Shown here piece by piece: positions 1-10,589 of a stretch of 64,000 nt of DNA. The stretch comes from Arion vulgaris (taxonomy: Eukaryota > Mollusca > Gastropoda > Stylommatophora > Arionidae), in the NCBI GenBank assembly GCA_020796225.1, contig CM036754.1:20526867-20590866 (forward strand), read 5' to 3'. The stretch's first letter is position 1. Every line of letters begins with the position of its first letter. The notes under the pieces are model-generated. The model was not told where the DNA came from, did no database searches, and saw nothing but the letters and a program-made list of their open reading frames with translations. A program made the position numbers and the translations under genes.

Positions 1-564
1 GGCAGGTTAAGGAGAGAAGACAAGGCTCAACTAGCCCCTTGTTCCTCCAGGTTTTGGGTTGAAGCTCAGGGGTAACAACCCTGTCTATCTACAAAAAACT
101 ATTAATGAAATAACAAGATATCGTATTATGATGCGGGGCAGACATAGTTTGACACTTGCATGACTGTCAGTAGTGCAGGTCAGAAAAACGCCACTGGCAT
201 GCAAGAACAGTGGAGCACAATGTCGATCGGTCATGTGCTCCTTGCAAAGGATGGCCACAGACCGAGTACAATAGAGAGATTTTGTTGCTGCCGTAAAGAG
301 AAACATGGTATGCTGGCCGCTGACTGCTTTGTCAGTCCAGGAAAAAGAAGAGGAATTTCACTGCCAGATAATCTTCTAGAGAAACTCTGAATAGGACCAA
401 GGTTGTGACATATATAACAATACTGACAGCACTTTATTTACTCACCTTGACATTTTTGAAGAGGTCCAGCAACTCAAGGATACTGAAATTTTTCCGTCTC
501 TGCAAAAGGTGGGAGATAAATATTTACTTGTTAAAGAAAAGTCTTCGATTTTCTAGGTTTTCTA
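1..564. other. No gene recognised
   Basis: Only short unsupported open frames are present. No conserved motif, splice pair, tandem repeat or known interspersed family of this window was recognised before the LINE-B insertion. Confidence 0.5.
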
Positions 565-575
565 GATAAATAAAT

Positions 576-2220
576 CATCATCATCAGGTACCGTCTCCAC
601 ATGAAGGTTGGCTGCAATGAATCTCCAGCATCCTCTGTCTTTCGCCTTGGTGTTGCACACTGCCAGACTGTAACCTGTCCATTTCTTAAAGTTTCCCTCC
701 CACTTATCTCTCGGTCTTCCTCTTGCTCTTCTCCCTCAACTTTCCCCTCTAGTAAATGTTTTATCATGGTGTCATGCCTTTTATGTGCCCAAAATACTTT
801 ACTTGTCTGAATTTTATTTCTCTTAATAATTGTTTCTTCATGCCTAGTTTTCCTAAAACTTGTTTATTTGTCTGTTTTCTGTCCATGAAACTCTGCTTAT
901 TCTTCTATATATCCACATCTCAAATGCATCAATTCTGTCTTCTAACTGCTTGTTCATTGTCCATGTTTCGAGCCATACATTAATATAGGATATATATAGC
1001 ATTTGATCATTCTAATTTTAGCCTGTTTGTGATTTGTTTGGATGTCAGTAACTTTCTCATACTATTGAAATTATCCTTGGCCATTCCTATTCTCTTTTTA
1101 ATTTCAGTTATACATCTGCCATCATCTGTTATCATCTGACCGAGATAGGAGTAGCTTTTACTTGATGTAGTAATTCTCCATGTATTTTTATATTCATTTT
1201 AGGTTTTCCATTTCCTTGTTGATTACCATAGTTTTTGTTTTCTGTATGTTAATGTCTAATCCATATTCCTTGCTAGTTCTGTCCAATTGGTCCACTAATT
1301 CTTGTAGATCTTGTTCATTTTCTGCTACCAATACTGTGTCATCTGCATATCTTAAGTTATTTATTATTTTCCATTGATCTTGAGTCCTGGCATTCCCTCT
1401 AGTTGTTTGAAGATTTTCTCTGTGTAGATGTTAAATAGGCTTGGTGACAGTATGCATCCTTGTCTCACTCCTCTCTTTATGTCTATGTATGGAGAGTAGC
1501 TATTTTCATATTTTATTATTGCTGTCTGTTCCCAGTATATTTTACTTATTAGTCTGATATCATCCCCATCTAGGCCTATTTCTTGTAGACATATGATTAG
1601 CTTTTCATGTTGGACTCTGTCAAAAGCTTTGCTATAATCGATGAAACACAAGTAGATACTCTTTTGCACTTCTATATACTTGTCAGCGAGTAGTCTTATA
1701 CAAAGTATTGCCTCTCTTGTTCCTCTGTTCTTTCTAAAGCCAAACTGTTCTTCTCCTACTTCTATGTCTATCTTGTTTTTAATTCTTTCATGTATGATCT
1801 TGAGTAGTATTTTTGTTATGTGGCTCATCAGGCTAATTGTCCTATAGTCTGTGCACTCCTGTGCTTTGGGCTTTTGGGTAGTGGTATGAATACTGATGTC
1901 TTCAAGTCTCTTGGTATATATCCTGTGTTATATATATCATTGCACAAATCTGTAATGGTTGAAATACCAAAATCCTCTAAGGAGGTTAACATTTCCACAG
2001 TAATATTGTCCAATCCTGCAGCCTTTCCTCGCTTCATTGTTTCGATTGCTCTTACAACTTCAGATTTTAATATTCTTGGGCTGTCATTGCACTTTATACT
2101 GTGTTTACTGCTTCTTTGATCATCAAATAGAGCCGTTACATATTCTGTCCATCTTGTCAATATTTCTGTTTTATCAAACAAAAGTTGGTTGTTGTTGTTT
2201 TGATACATCCTCCACTTTTT
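576..2220 (-). mobile_element. LINE-B, 5'-truncated non-LTR retrotransposon
   Basis: The minus strand encodes reverse-transcriptase pieces: a finger region at 1828-2208 with AAGLDNITVEML, then at 1364-1828 the motifs CFIDYSKAFDRVQHEKLI and GVRQGCILSPSLFNIYTEKI. A C-terminal stretch ends near 590 with WRRYLMMM, followed by a (GAT)n tail. Frames are shifted between blocks, so it is inactive. An 11-bp TSD gataaataaat flanks it at 565-575 and 2221-2231. The endonuclease domain is missing (5' truncation). A second copy lies at 36192-37845. Confidence 0.85.
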
Positions 2221-2330
2221 GATAAATAAATAGGTACCACTTATTCATTTAACAGTTTACCATTGCTTTCTGAGCAGTGATGTCTATTTTTACAGTTCGT
2301 AAAAATCCACTGGAACATTTTTGCTTCCAA

Positions 2331-2404
2331 ACTGACTGCCACGAAGTTTGAACCAAGTACACTTAGGTTGTGATCAAGCTCACTACCACTTAAGCTACAG
2401 ACGC
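2331..2404 (-). repeat. tRNA-like SINE head relic
   Basis: Read on the minus strand it has a degenerate B box (ggttcaaac-like) and resembles the heads of the SINE-4 copies. No full SINE body can be traced. Confidence 0.35.
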
Positions 2405-2689
2405 CCACATTATGTTTACAAAATGACTTTCAGCAGAATAAACATGACTTAAACAATGGTCACATAGTTTTCCTATGAAAGCAATGAACACATGCAACAA
2501 AAAAGTAATTAAAATAAATATTTAGAAGGAGAAATTTTCCTGATTATAACAATAAATAAAATAATCTCAACCACTAAAGATTAACAAATAAAATAAATAA
2601 TGCATGGAAATAAGTCTTCACACTTTCAGGGAAAGTTCTAACAATCAGGAAACAAATTTTCTTTGCTCCATTCTTTTTATAATGTTTTG

Positions 2690-3375
2690 TTATTTATATT
2701 AAAGTGGATGGTTATTGGTTACTAAACTGGCGTCATTGCACTCCGGGCAGACCCATAGGTGCTCAGTCTTCCCCAACAGATATCGAAGAGTATGCATACT
2801 GATGGTTCCTGTGGCTCGCTGATTAAACACACCTCTCACTCTGCCTCTCAGGCATCCAGTTCGACTTGAACAACGGGTAACTCCAAAATGCCTAAATCGC
2901 TTGATCGATTCAACATCGATTTTAGTGTCCTCATCCAACAAACAGTCGCGAAGAGACTGAAGAATATCCCCTTATCCATCTTCAACTCCCCAACAATCGA
3001 TGCTGTTGATGCAAATCTGTCCGCTCTCTCATTACCGTAAACACCCACATGCCCAGGACAGTATATCCACGTAAGCCTCTGGAGGTTAGAAACTTCTATA
3101 GACGACATCCACTCATACCGAAGCCTGCCCTTCTGGATCTTGTGAAGCATCGACTGAGAGTCAGATACAACAACTGCCCCAGTAAATAAAGTCCCAGAGA
3201 TCCAATGGAGGGCAGCAGTAACGCCTCAACCTCCATCCTCATACTAGAAGTAGTTGTCCTGTATGCCCCACTTCGCTCTGCAACAACACTACCATGCGCA
3301 TTAGCCAAGAAACCCCAGCCAGACTTCTCACCACGTTGAACCGACCCATCGGAGTCGGACTTTCTCAAGTTTTGG
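2690..3375 (-). mobile_element. LINE-K 3' fragment with RNase H
   Basis: Minus-strand frames give an RNase H-like region: DGS-type start near 3340, [17 protein letters not shown], then YCPGHVGVYGNERADRFA, the usual late RNase H motif. A C-terminal block follows with HTLRYLLGKTEHLWVCPEC. The 3' end carries TAACCAAT-type repeats. Frame changes show it is dead. Other pieces lie at 19549-19702, 26450-26668 and 50170-50690, with an older relative at 58000-58720. Confidence 0.75.
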
Positions 3376-3910
3376 ATGGAGATGAAGGAAATATGTTAGG
3401 CATACGCTGAGAAGAAATGATCAAAGAATACGAAAGCAGGCATTGAAGCAGGAGGCAAAGGGTTCAAGAAAGAAAGGAAGCCGTAGGGAAATCCTGAAAT
3501 GAACTTTACTAAGAGAGCAGAAATATTGAACTAAATTCCATAGAGGAGATTGAGAGAGTTGCCCAGGGAGGAGCGGTATAGAGAAATTGTTTGCAGGTCC
3601 TATGTAGCGAATCGCCTGTTTGGTGCCGGGGCCTGCAAGGGAAGCAAAAATAGTGCCACTCGAGCTACAAGGCAAATCGTAAAGGCGATTAAGGTAGGGG
3701 ATTAGGAAGCTACCTAGTAAATAAAAAGCATCACAGAAATAGGATGTGCTGGTCTACTTGTAGACGCATAACTGGTCAACATACAATCACTCTTAGGCTC
3801 AGATCACATACAAATCACACAGAGTGGTTAACAAGTGGTTGATATGGAGCATTCGAAGAAGAAGAAGATGTAACAAATAACGGTACAAGAGGAATATAAT
3901 AATAATATTT
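3376..3910 (+). mobile_element. LINE-A 3' end, split by SINE-1
   Basis: It matches the 3' end of LINE-A at 37299-37652 (region around RRNDQRISKQALK and the final ERVA block), but is older, with many stops. It ends near 3910 in an ATT-rich tail. SINE-1 sits inside it near the tail, so the last bases of the LINE resume after 3878. Confidence 0.7.
3613..3867 (+). mobile_element. SINE-1
   Basis: About 255 bp. It has the head core gtcgtaagaggcgact-like, the middle block agctaccctagtaaataaaaa-like and a 3' end tggttaacaagtggtcgatatgg-like followed by gaagaagaag. An 11-bp TSD with two mismatches (atgtagcgaat / atgtaacaaat) is at 3602-3612 and 3868-3878. It was inserted into the LINE-A tail. Confidence 0.85.
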
Positions 3911-4029
3911 TAGATACTTTTACAAATAAGCAGCTAGCAAACAAAATTGTAGCCTTTAACATATTATATTGATTTACATAAATATTTTGGCACATTTAAT
4001 GGACACAGAAAAACCAAATGAAAATTGCT

Positions 4030-4431
4030 GTATATTTTCTTCTTCTTCTGCGTTCTCACTAGATTGGGATTTCGAATTCTCTAATAAAGGCAGCTGTCTG
4101 CCTCAGATTATCAGCCACGCCATACAGTTTGTCTGGGACTCTAATGTAAGTGGGCCACCTCTTTCTTCTCAAGTCTGCATACTGGGGGCAGTTCTGTAGG
4201 ATATAATTTCTATGATTTCTGCTTCCCGTTTGTGCCGACCTCTTCCCGCAGTAAGTTTTGGCCACCAAGTGATGGTAGGTCTGACATTCTTACTGCGTTG
4301 CTAAATCTCGAGGCAGATTAGCGACCGTAGAATCCGTTATCCCATTCCTCATTGTGAGGGTCGTTGCACCATGTTATGCGCCTTACGGCCTGGTGCATCA
4401 GTTTTCTGCAAGCAATTGTTTCGGGTTAGCA
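4030..4431 (-). mobile_element. LINE-F-like 3' end
   Basis: The minus strand at 4059-4268 encodes NYILQNCPQYADLRRKRWP, matching the C-terminal block HILQDCPSLSSERLEIWP of LINE-F at about 14.6 kb. It ends in (GAA)n near 4040. Only the C-terminal tail is kept. Confidence 0.65.
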
Positions 4432-4562
4432 TTCCTAGCGGACATGTGCATCCGATTTCAGCCAAACCTCCTTTGTCGCCTCTTACGACACATGTGGCAG
4501 GTAACAGTGGTTCTATTCTTTACACCCCAAATTTGGGCCCTGGTAACCACTCGGGCGGTTGT
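4432..4562 (-). mobile_element. SINE-2 head fragment
   Basis: The reverse complement reads ccgcccgagtggttacc, then the ccaaatttggg...gtgtaaagaatagaaccactg block and the gtcgtaagaggcgac core. The usual SINE-2 3' half is absent: the sequence passes straight into the LINE-F-like fragment at 4431. It could be a truncated SINE-2 or a SINE with a LINE-F-type 3' region. Confidence 0.65.
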
Positions 4563-5533
4563 ATATTAAACCAAGACAAATCAAATATTTGTGTTATTGA
4601 TAGTAAAGTGTTATAAGAGGAATGGAATTTTTTTTAAAATGATTTTTTGCTATTTATCTCATTTTAAAACATGATAGTGCATTCTAGAGATATCTGTTGT
4701 AGACATGGATACAGTAGAAACTAACAGAATTTGATATGATCATTCTCATTGATAAAGCCAACCAGGTAACTGTCAGAAGGAAGTTACTTGGTCTTTCCAG
4801 GGAATGCATGCTTGTGCTCTGAGATGTTTGCTGTTTGTTTATTTCGATCGTTCTTCTCCACCATTTTGATCATTCTTATTGTGATATATAAACAGTCTTT
4901 GCTAAGAACGGTTAGAATGTTATGTCCCCGTTAGACCCCTACTAGAGTAGGACAGGTTCATCCGAAACAGAAGTTTTCGGCTTAAGATGTTTATTCATCT
5001 ATTATGCTAGCATGTTTAATTCCAGAGATAGTTGTCATGGACAGATATACTCTCCAGAGATACTGAAGCTCATGAAGTGTTCACTACACTCATTTCCAAC
5101 CACCAACTTCAATCTGCTTATATCAATTTCTGCTGGGCTATAGGTATGTAACTAAAAGTTCAAGTCTTAGAAGATTGTCATCTACTGCGTCTTTACACTG
5201 GACTATGATATTCAAAAAAGCATGCTGGTTGTCTTTCATCCTGTCTGTTCAGTACTGTTTTACTCATTCTCAACCACATGATGCTCTCATTGCGCCGAAG
5301 GGCACATAAGACACAGACAAAAAATGTACACTTAATATGACATGATGCTAGTGTACTTTATATATTATTTATGTTTTCTTCTCTTGACTCATTGCATCTA
5401 GTTACCAACTAGTTGGGTATGAGGGGTTATGCTAGACCAAGTATCTTAAAAGTGGTTGCTTCTTTAAAAAGATATCTTGGGACGTCTAGGGTTAAGCAAG
5501 GTTGGGATTCACAAAGACATGAACCCATTACTT
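4563..5533. other. No gene recognised
   Basis: AT-rich sequence without a convincing reading frame, splice pair or member of the repeat families found elsewhere in the window. Confidence 0.4.
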
Positions 5534-5543
5534 GTAATACCAC

Positions 5544-5786
5544 CGCCTGTGTGGTGCAGAGGCCTGTAAGAGAAGCAAAGAAAAGCGCCACTGTAACCTA
5601 CAAGACATGTCGTAAGAGACAACTGATGTAGGACCTAGGAAAGCTACCCTAGTAAATAAAAAGTGTCGCAGAAATCGGATGTACTGGCATACTTGTAGGC
5701 ACATAACTGGAGCACTGTACAATCGCTCTTAGGTTCAGATCACATACAAATCGCAGAGTGGTTAATATGAAGAGTTCAGAGAAGAA
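5544..5786 (+). mobile_element. SINE-1
   Basis: A full-length but diverged SINE-1. A perfect 10-bp TSD gtaataccac is at 5534-5543 and 5787-5796. It ends in gagaagaa. Confidence 0.88.
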
Positions 5787-5796
5787 GTAATACCAC

Positions 5797-6106
5797 TCTG
5801 TCAGTGTTTGTCAAATCATAGTCAGTTACAAGAAACACCCAAGTAGTTTACTTTTCTCCATTTAAGTGTCAATAGAGCTAAAGGGCTGCAGATTTGCACA
5901 CAACACTTCTGATGATCAGAGTACCATGCTATATTTTCTCTACACTGCAGGTTCAATGGCAGAACCTAATGAGTTACAATGGAGATCAGTTTCTTAAAAG
6001 TGGTATTTCTATGTGATCACCTCTTCTCAATTTCTTATCTGCTTCTTAGCAAATTTGGTTTGAAATTGTCCTAAATTTATTTGAGTCTAACTTTATCTCT
6101 CTTTCT
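5797..6106. other. No gene recognised
   Basis: No motif or repeat family was recognised in this stretch. Confidence 0.4.
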
Positions 6107-6352
6107 TGGGTCTCTGTGGCTAAACATTTGTCTTGCATTTCAAAGGTCATGGGTTTGAACTCGGACCACACCGTTCTGTTAAGAGTGCATTTTTTTTCAG
6201 AGACTCTCTAGGATTGCTACTGAAGCAACAGAGTTTGTGCTTTGTGCAATACTCGCAAGTGGTGTGCCATTTATGAGGAGAGGACTGAGGCATATGGGGT
6301 AAAACCCAGTGCAATGAAGTCAATCCTTCGGCTTTAAACCCCAATTTTTTTT
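6107..6352 (+). mobile_element. SINE-4, tRNA-derived
   Basis: It starts with a tRNA-like head (gggtctctgtggctaaac... then B-box-like gggtttgaactc) and ends with the shared block ccttcggctttaaacccc plus a T/A-rich tail. A second copy on the other strand at 59273-59508 keeps a better B box, ggttcgaatcc. Confidence 0.7.
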
Positions 6353-6384
6353 CTTTATTGCTACCAAATTGTTATAAATCATAT

Positions 6385-6630
6385 CGCTTGAGTGGTTACC
6401 GGTCCAAATTTGGGGTGTAAAGAATAGAACCACTGTTACCTGCCCCGCAGGTCGTAAGAGGCGACTAAGGAGATTTGCCTGAAATTGGATGCACGTGTCC
6501 TAAACGTGTAGAAGTGTATGCGTTTAGGGTCCTACCAAACCAATGTGCAACGTACACACGTTCTTTGCAAAGATCAAACATGTCACAAAGTGATTAAAAT
6601 TGGTAGTAAAGAACGAACGCGAAGGAGAAA
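6385..6630 (+). mobile_element. SINE-2, full length
   Basis: It begins cgcttgagtggttacc and contains ccaaatttggggtgtaaag, the gtcgtaagaggcgactaagg core and a 3' part with cctaaacgtgtagaag and gtaaagaacgaacgc. A perfect 11-bp TSD ataaatcatat is at 6374-6384 and 6631-6641. Confidence 0.9.
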
Positions 6631-6641
6631 ATAAATCATAT

Positions 6642-7055
6642 GAAATATCAAACATGAATAAATTCTCTGCCCCGACTACTTTTTGTGGTTCTACGTAGCA
6701 TGTAACAGTTGAACCTTATTGATTTACAATTCTAATACATTTCATGCATATGTAAATGCAACACAAAAAAGTTGTAAACAGCTTGACAATCAAACAAACA
6801 ATACCTTGCTGAGTACGTAGGCATGTCCAGTGACCCATTGAAGCAATGATAAATATTTAAGTATAATGACAACAAGAATACACAGCACCGTAGAGGTAAG
6901 AGATAAGAATAGTAGATTCATTATTCATATCTGTCTGATAAGGCCAATCAATGCTCACAAATCTGCAAATAAAAAATGGAATAAAATTGAATGTTTATAT
7001 CAACTCAATTACAATTCATGCATTTTTTAAGCAAGGTAAATAATCAACTTTTGAT
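6642..7055. other. No gene recognised
   Basis: AT-rich, and nothing recognised. Confidence 0.4.
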
Positions 7056-7063
7056 AATCTGGG

Positions 7064-7317
7064 TGCCGTTTGGTGTGGGACCCATTAGGGAATCAAAGAA
7101 TAGTACCACTGCAACTACAAGGCATGTCATAAGAGGCGACTGATGTAGGGGCCTAGGGAAGCTACCCTAGTAAATGAAAAGCGTTGCAGAAATTGGAAGT
7201 GCTGACCTACTGGTAGGCGCAAACGGCACAAGTACAATCACTCTTAGGCTTAGATCACATACAAATCACACAGAGTGGTTAACAAGTGGTCGATATGGAG
7301 TGTTCGAAGAGGAAGAA
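7064..7317 (+). mobile_element. SINE-1
   Basis: Full length, with an 8-bp TSD aatctggg at 7056-7063 and 7318-7325. It lies directly next to the decayed LINE-E fragment. Confidence 0.85.
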
Positions 7318-7344
7318 AATCTGGGGATGGATTTTCAGTTTAGC

Positions 7345-7735
7345 TGAAGCTCCTTTTTTGTCTATATTATTATTATTATTCTTTTCTCTAATCCTGTTTT
7401 GCCTCACAGCGTCTTGATAAGAAGAGATTTCTAGAACAAGCTTTTGTGTGCGCTTCATAAAGTGTTTTTCTTTGTCTCTATTATTTCTGAGGTTTACCTT
7501 TTGCGTGGATGACCTTTTGCTTTGTATCAACTGTATCGGAGTACATTCCTCTTTGAGGTGCACTGTCTGTTGGTAATCTGCTTATATGGTGAATCATTTA
7601 ATTTGTTGTTTCTTGATGAAGTTCAGTACTGATGTTGTACCCATCTTTTCCTGATGTCTTCATTTCTCAACGGTATCTTCTTGATACTCCTAGCATTCTG
7701 TGTAGACACTTCATCTCTGCTGTATTATTATTAAA
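7345..7735 (-). mobile_element. LINE-E 3' fragment
   Basis: Minus-strand pieces match the C-terminal part of LINE-E at 33584-34337 (EMKCLHRMLGV near 7700; the gcctcacagcgtc-type end near 7410). An (AAT)n run sits at the 3' end. It is interrupted by several stops. Confidence 0.65.
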
Positions 7736-7759
7736 CTTAACAAACAGTGAAAGCTCTTC

Positions 7760-8190
7760 AATACTAAACATATTTTATGCCATAAAGAGTTGTTCTACAG
7801 TGCTTGCTATCTTTTAAATTTATTTAGTTCTAGCAAACACAAAACTGCATTTATTCTGTATTTAGTGAACACTTATAATCATAAATGTGTGCAATGTCTA
7901 ATGAACAAACTTTACACTACAGCAGTTTTTTAAACTCTTTTTGCTATTAAACAATTACAGTTCTTTGAAAAATACAAGAAATTAATAATGACTATTAAAA
8001 TAGAATACAATATGTTTTGGATTTGTTAAAATATTTACAGCAGACTTTTATTTTGCATTAATTGTGATTAATAATAGCAGCCAATCACAAGCAATGATGA
8101 CAGCCTCAGATGTGTGTTGTTATACCTCACTAGTGTGTACAGAGATGAATGTAGAGTCCAATCTTGGAACACAATTCTATACCAAGGTGG
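7760..8190. other. No gene recognised
   Basis: AT-rich. No repeat family or coding signal was recognised. Confidence 0.35.
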
Positions 8191-8202
8191 GGCATACATG
8201 AT

Positions 8203-8399
8203 TTTTTTCCCCGATCCAGAAGCACTTGAGCTGAAAGCTCTTCGGCTCGGTGTCATGGACATCGTAACCCTTCAGCTCGGTGCCACGAACACCATAAATC
8301 TGGGGAACCTGTAGCTTATCTGCCAGTCCACGGAGTTGAACCCGCACTTACAGAGGACTAGTCACCCGTAGTCCAACGCGCTGCGAACACGCTGGGCAC
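8203..8399 (-). mobile_element. SINE-3, tRNA-derived
   Basis: Read on the minus strand: a tRNA-like head with the B box gggttcaactcc in a pairing T-arm, then a short body with gtgttcgtggcaccgagctg-like sequence, ending in a poly-A run (ttttttt on the + strand). A perfect 12-bp TSD ggcatacatgat is at 8191-8202 and 8400-8411. The second copy is at 51819-52030. Confidence 0.9.
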
Positions 8400-8411
8400 G
8401 GCATACATGAT

Positions 8412-9435
8412 AAAGGTTGGACATGTGGGTGTTGTGCCTTTTCGTGCAGCTCGCTTTCTCTGTGTCTCAACAGTGTGATGATTCGCAGCTATGCGAGTTC
8501 CTTTTGTGTTGTTACAGTGCCATATTTGAGGATTTCCAGTATTGTGATTACTAATATTACTTTGAACAGTAAAATCTATTACATATGTGTGTTATGTATG
8601 TAGTAATTAATTTAGAAGCAGAGACCTATACGTCAGGTTCAGAAAACACACTGGCAAAGCTCTAATGCTAATGTTGCACATGGACAAAGGAGTGTGTAAC
8701 TCCTACTCCTTCAAAAATCATCAACAAACAAACAGTAGTTTTCATTAAAATAAAGTAATTTGAAATGTATTATATATTACATTTTGATTTTCTATACAAA
8801 ACCATAATTTAGAAACTATCTACATTTGAGTCCCAATCATCGCAACAGATAGCCTAAAGTTGCTAGTATTTACAGTATCTCTGCACTTACAATTTTGCAA
8901 AAACTTCTACATAACAATATAATCTATTCAATCAATGAAATCTCTCCACGACTCTCTTTCCTTGATGCAGCTAATCAGTTTTGCTTAAAAACTATTGTTT
9001 ATTGAAAAACACCTTTACATTATGGTTAGCAATATAGATGTATCCTCTGTATTGATATTTTATGTTCCCCTCAGGTACTGATAACAACACAAAAACAAGA
9101 TTGAACATTTCTAACAGGCAGTAACATTATCAGAAACTTCTATACTGCAGAAACTAAAATTACAGGTTGTAAGAAAACTAAAAGTTAAACATAAAATAAT
9201 AAATAGTACACAGAATAAGTACAGAATCATACAGTATAATTGAGTACAACTAAATAAATAATGAAAGAGTTGATTGGACCATCAGCATTGCACTTCAGTG
9301 AATAACTATGTGCGTCAATCTCTTTTTTATATAGGAAGATCTCGGCGGCAGTGCATGAACTCTGTAGAACCCGACAGAGAGCCCCAAATGTAATTTTGAA
9401 GAAAGATGGTGAAAATTTGATATGAAATTTCATTA
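8412..9435. other. No gene recognised
   Basis: About 1 kb of AT-rich DNA with only short chance reading frames. Confidence 0.4.
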
Positions 9436-9530
9436 GAATGGCCTGCTGGTTGTGTTCGTAAGGACGGTCGTATTGCTAGGCTAGGCGATGGGTATCGTAA
9501 GAAATGAGGGCAAGTGGTTCGAATCCTGTT
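9436..9530 (+). repeat. tRNA-like relic (SINE head)
   Basis: It contains an exact B-box consensus ggttcgaatcc at about 9512-9522, with an A-box-like stretch some 40 bases upstream. No acceptor stem pairing was found, so a functional tRNA gene is unlikely. Confidence 0.4.
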
Positions 9531-10028
9531 GTTTGTCTATTTGTTTTTTCGGAAGCTCTTTATACCTGTACACTGTTTATTTATTGATCATATTCGTTGC
9601 TTCCTCTGGGGGTTCTTGCCAAAAACTCATTGTTCTCATGAAAATTTGATAGGAACTTTTATAAAATTTCTTTAATGACTTTTGTCTGGGCAGTGACTTT
9701 GTAGCCTACTCTTAATGATTTACAACTACCAATCATTCTTTTATATGTTGAACTTGCATACAGTACCTACAATTTATCACCTGTCTCTGTTAGGACTAGG
9801 AACTAGATCTCACCTATACTGTGATTAGTGATCTGTGAAAAAATATCCTGATTGCTCAATGCGGGAAACGATCGAGTACTTTTGAAGCAAAAAAAGACAG
9901 GCATTTTACCTCCACACCACAGAGACCCCAATGAAAGAAAAGTATGGGCAGGGTGGAGGGGGTGCTAAAAATCAGTTGAACTTCAAATATGGACATAAAT
10001 GTAATACATGCAATGAAGAATCAAATAC

Positions 10029-10283
10029 TTTCTTCTTCTGCTTTTTCGAATGCTCCATATCGATTACTTGTTGTGATTTGTATGTGATCTGAGACTAAGA
10101 GCGATTGTGTCTTGTTTCAGTTATGTACCCGCAAGTAGGTCAGCACATCCTCTTTCTGCGACACTGTTTATTTACTAGGATAGCTTCCCTAAGCCCCTAT
10201 TCAAGTCGCCTCTTACAACATACCTTGTAGGTCGGAGTGATACTATTCTTTGATTCCCATGCGGGCCCTGCATCAAGCGGATG
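10029..10283 (-). mobile_element. SINE-1
   Basis: Full-length SINE-1 in reverse orientation, starting with the cttcttctg tail complement. A perfect 11-bp TSD gaatcaaatac is at 10018-10028 and 10284-10294. Confidence 0.9.
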
Positions 10284-10589
10284 GAATCAAATACAGGAAG
10301 CACCAAACTGGTTTAGGTTAATATGAGAAGGAAATGTCAGGAGAACAATTCAAATCTCCATTTCAAGAACAGTTCATTGATAACATATTTACTAGAGAGT
10401 GACCAATGGTATTCCATAGTAACTTAAGTACGTCTCAGAAACTTGCTTCTAAGAAATATATATATGATATGAATAAGAAACAATTATCGCTAGATAAATG
10501 TAGTATTAAATTACAAAACATTTTAAACTCCCAATAAAACAATATGTTCAAAACAAGACCAAACACAACTTCAACTTGGTGGACTCAGA

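Noticed and set aside
9436..9530. Functional tRNA gene
   Set aside because: It has an exact B box but no convincing cloverleaf.
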